Below, piece after piece: positions 5,139-6,098 of a stretch of 6,098 bases of DNA. The DNA is taken from contig CALGGS010000188.1 of assembly GCA_937915735.1 (NCBI GenBank), forward strand, positions 1-6,098. The letters run 5' to 3'. The DNA is from an uncultured Treponema sp. Its GTDB lineage: Bacteria; Spirochaetota; Spirochaetia; Treponematales; Treponemataceae. The translations under genes were made by a program, and so were the position numbers. Positions within the stretch are counted from its first letter, which is position 1. Every line of letters starts with the position of its first letter. The notes under the pieces were generated by a model that worked only from the letters and a program-made list of their open reading frames with translations, was not told the origin of the DNA and made no database searches.

Positions 5139-5882
5139 TTATTTTTTTGCGACAATCACCATTGTGCGCGCATTTTGATTATATGGAGAAAAGTCAAAAT
5201 CCCCATAAATTTCGACTGATTTAAAGCCTAGCCCAAGCAGAATGCGTTTCAGCTCAACGGCAGAGTAAAGTCGCTGTATAAATTCGTGCTCAATACGCTC
5301 GCCAGTTTCATTGTCGATTAAAATCCAACGGGAGCGAAGACCTTCCCAAGCCCCAACGACGCTAAAATCTGTGAGAACGGTTTTTCCGGCTCTTTCAAAC
5401 CACTCGCCTTCGGTAAAATCCTTGATTGCAATTTCCCGGCTGATATTTTCGAGAATGAAAAATCCTCCGTCACGAAGTGAATTGTAAATGGATTTTAAAA
5501 TCTGGGCATCTTCATCGATTGTGTCGCAATATCCGAAGGATGTATAAAGATTTATGGCACAGTCAAATTTTTTTTCGCTTGTGAAGGTCCTTAAATCTGC
5601 CTTAATAAGCTCCAAATCAACGCCCTCGTCAGTCGCACTTTCGGCTGCGGCATCAAGCTCTGATTGAATTAAATCGACGCCTGTGACTTCAAGACCTCTG
5701 ACCGCAAGCTCCACTGAAATGCGGCCAGGACCGCAACCAGCATCTAAGATTTTTGAGCCCTTGCCAAGCCCTGCGATTTTGCAAACGCTGTCGGCCACAG
5801 TCGGACCTTCTGCCCAGCGCCCTGCGTCAAACATAATCGGGCCATAATTATTCCAAAAATCTTCTTTTTCAAACCATTCCAT
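5139..5882 (-). CDS. Class I SAM-dependent methyltransferase
   Basis: A complete 247-residue Rossmann-fold methyltransferase. Motif I is ILDAGCGPGR (D47-G53 SAM-binding loop). The next acidic position is in EVTGVD (D70), followed by LIKADLRTF (D96, adenine side) and the motif-IV region CAINLYTSFGY, then LRDGGFFILE, typical of the Methyltransf_11/25 group. The C-terminal half (FVQRL-like EFIQRLYSAVELKRIL, then GFKSVEIYGDF) is the usual cap and last strands. No signal peptide or membrane segment is seen. The substrate cannot be told; FDAGRWAEGP near the N-terminus and NLYTSFGY are common in uncharacterised small-molecule methyltransferases. The ATG at 5882 follows AAGGGTGAT about 12 bases upstream, a long-spaced but good Shine-Dalgarno. 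It is the first gene of the minus-strand block with murE and the thioesterase, and lies divergent to the sugar kinase. Confidence 0.9.
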   Translation of the reverse strand: MEWFEKEDFWNNYGPIMFDAGRWAEGPTVADSVCKIAGLGKGSKILDAGCGPGRISVELAVRGLEVTGVDLIQSELDAAAESATDEGVDLELIKADLRTFTSEKKFDCAINLYTSFGYCDTIDEDAQILKSIYNSLRDGGFFILENISREIAIKDFTEGEWFERAGKTVLTDFSVVGAWEGLRSRWILIDNETGERIEHEFIQRLYSAVELKRILLGLGFKSVEIYGDFDFSPYNQNARTMVIVAKK

Positions 5883-5962
5883 ATTTTTTATTCTATCACC
5901 CTTTTCTTTCTTTTTGAATATTATTCGGGACTTTATTTGATTTTAAATATAAAAAGTTCATA

Positions 5963-5991
5963 TTGCAGATTTTAGAGTTTTAGGGTAAAAT
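5963..5991 (+). promoter_or_regulatory. Candidate sigma-70 promoter for the PfkB kinase
   Basis: TTGCAG (5963-5968), 17 bp, then TAAAAT (5986-5991): the -10 matches five of six consensus bases, the -35 three of six. An AT-rich stretch (5941-5955) upstream could act as an UP element. The predicted transcript would have a leader of about 50 bases containing a small CGGC/GCCG hairpin (6015-6028) just before the ribosome binding site. Confidence 0.3.
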
Positions 5992-6046
5992 TGGAGCAAT
6001 TATTTTTCAAAAAACGGCGTTTGTGCCGGAAAATAGGAGATTAAAA

Positions 6047-6098
6047 ATGGCAAAAGTAGTTACTTTTGGTGAATTGATGCTTCGCATCCAGCCGGCTG
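6047..6098 (+). CDS. PfkB-family sugar kinase, N-terminus only (probably 2-keto-3-deoxygluconate kinase)
   Basis: Only 17 codons are inside the window: MAKVVTFGELMLRIQPA. The VVTFGELMLR(I/L) opening, in which the first beta strand leads into GE(I/L)(M/L)LR, is typical of PfkB carbohydrate kinases. The version with RIQPAG-like residues is common in 2-keto-3-deoxygluconate kinases (KdgK), which phosphorylate KDG in pectin and uronate breakdown. Fructokinases start similarly, so the substrate is a guess from 17 residues. The ATG is supported by AGGAGA (6035-6040) six bases upstream. The gene is divergent from the methyltransferase, with about 164 bp between their starts. Confidence 0.8.
   Translation, partial: MAKVVTFGELMLRIQPA

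Noticed and set aside
4738..5224. Overlapping plus-strand frames of 99 and 112 codons opposite murE and the gap beyond it
   Set aside because: They are antisense to the well-supported murE and methyltransferase genes and have arginine/serine-rich shadow composition.
1..6098. Search for CRISPR repeats, transposase genes, tRNA or rRNA, and defence-system genes
   Set aside because: No direct repeat array, terminal inverted repeats with transposase, cloverleaf sequence or recognised defence effector was seen. The lone ARH gene is not enough to call a system.

Overview
The window is about 6.1 kb of ordinary bacterial chromosome with moderate GC and AT-rich intergenic gaps. Six genes are supported, two of them cut by the window edges. 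The best guess for the host is a spirochete of the Treponema group. This rests on overall protein style and on a MurE whose amino-acid specificity motif is not the usual diaminopimelate one. No rRNA, marker gene or search result was available, so the assignment is tentative.

Layout, left to right. (1) Positions 1-452 (+) hold the C-terminal part of an exodeoxyribonuclease III / AP endonuclease. It converges, with a 9-bp gap, on (2) a DUF1848 protein at 462-1397 (-), which has a radical-SAM-like CX3CX2C cluster at its C-terminal end. Its best promoter candidate, an extended -10 TGcTATAAT, lies so close to the ATG that the mRNA would be leaderless. (3) Positions 1398-1728 contain no convincing intact gene, only a leucine-rich-repeat-like remnant (1490-1675, -) and a palindromic site just upstream of the next gene. 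(4) Positions 1729-2613 (+) encode a complete ADP-ribosylglycohydrolase (DraG/ARH family) with its metal-binding motifs. (5) Positions 2614-2903 hold a 30-codon in-frame extension behind the ARH stop, a strong 14-bp stem-loop, and a 22-codon ORF with a good ribosome binding site. The whole gap looks like decayed sequence.

(6) A minus-strand block reads methyltransferase (5139-5882), then murE (3316-5061), then a YbgC-like hotdog thioesterase (2904-3326). The thioesterase start overlaps the murE end, so those two are translationally coupled. The methyltransferase is separated from murE by about 77 bp containing a long imperfect hairpin. (7) After a divergent, AT-rich promoter region, a PfkB-family sugar kinase (probably 2-keto-3-deoxygluconate kinase) starts at 6047 (+) and runs off the window.

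The genes are mostly housekeeping: DNA repair, peptidoglycan synthesis and sugar catabolism. I found no defence island, CRISPR array, transposon or clearly new multi-gene system. The items most worth a second look are the leaderless DUF1848 promoter and the protein's permuted Fe-S motif, the EDPR specificity motif and low-complexity insertions of MurE, and the unexplained stem-loops at 2738-2770 and 5085-5127.
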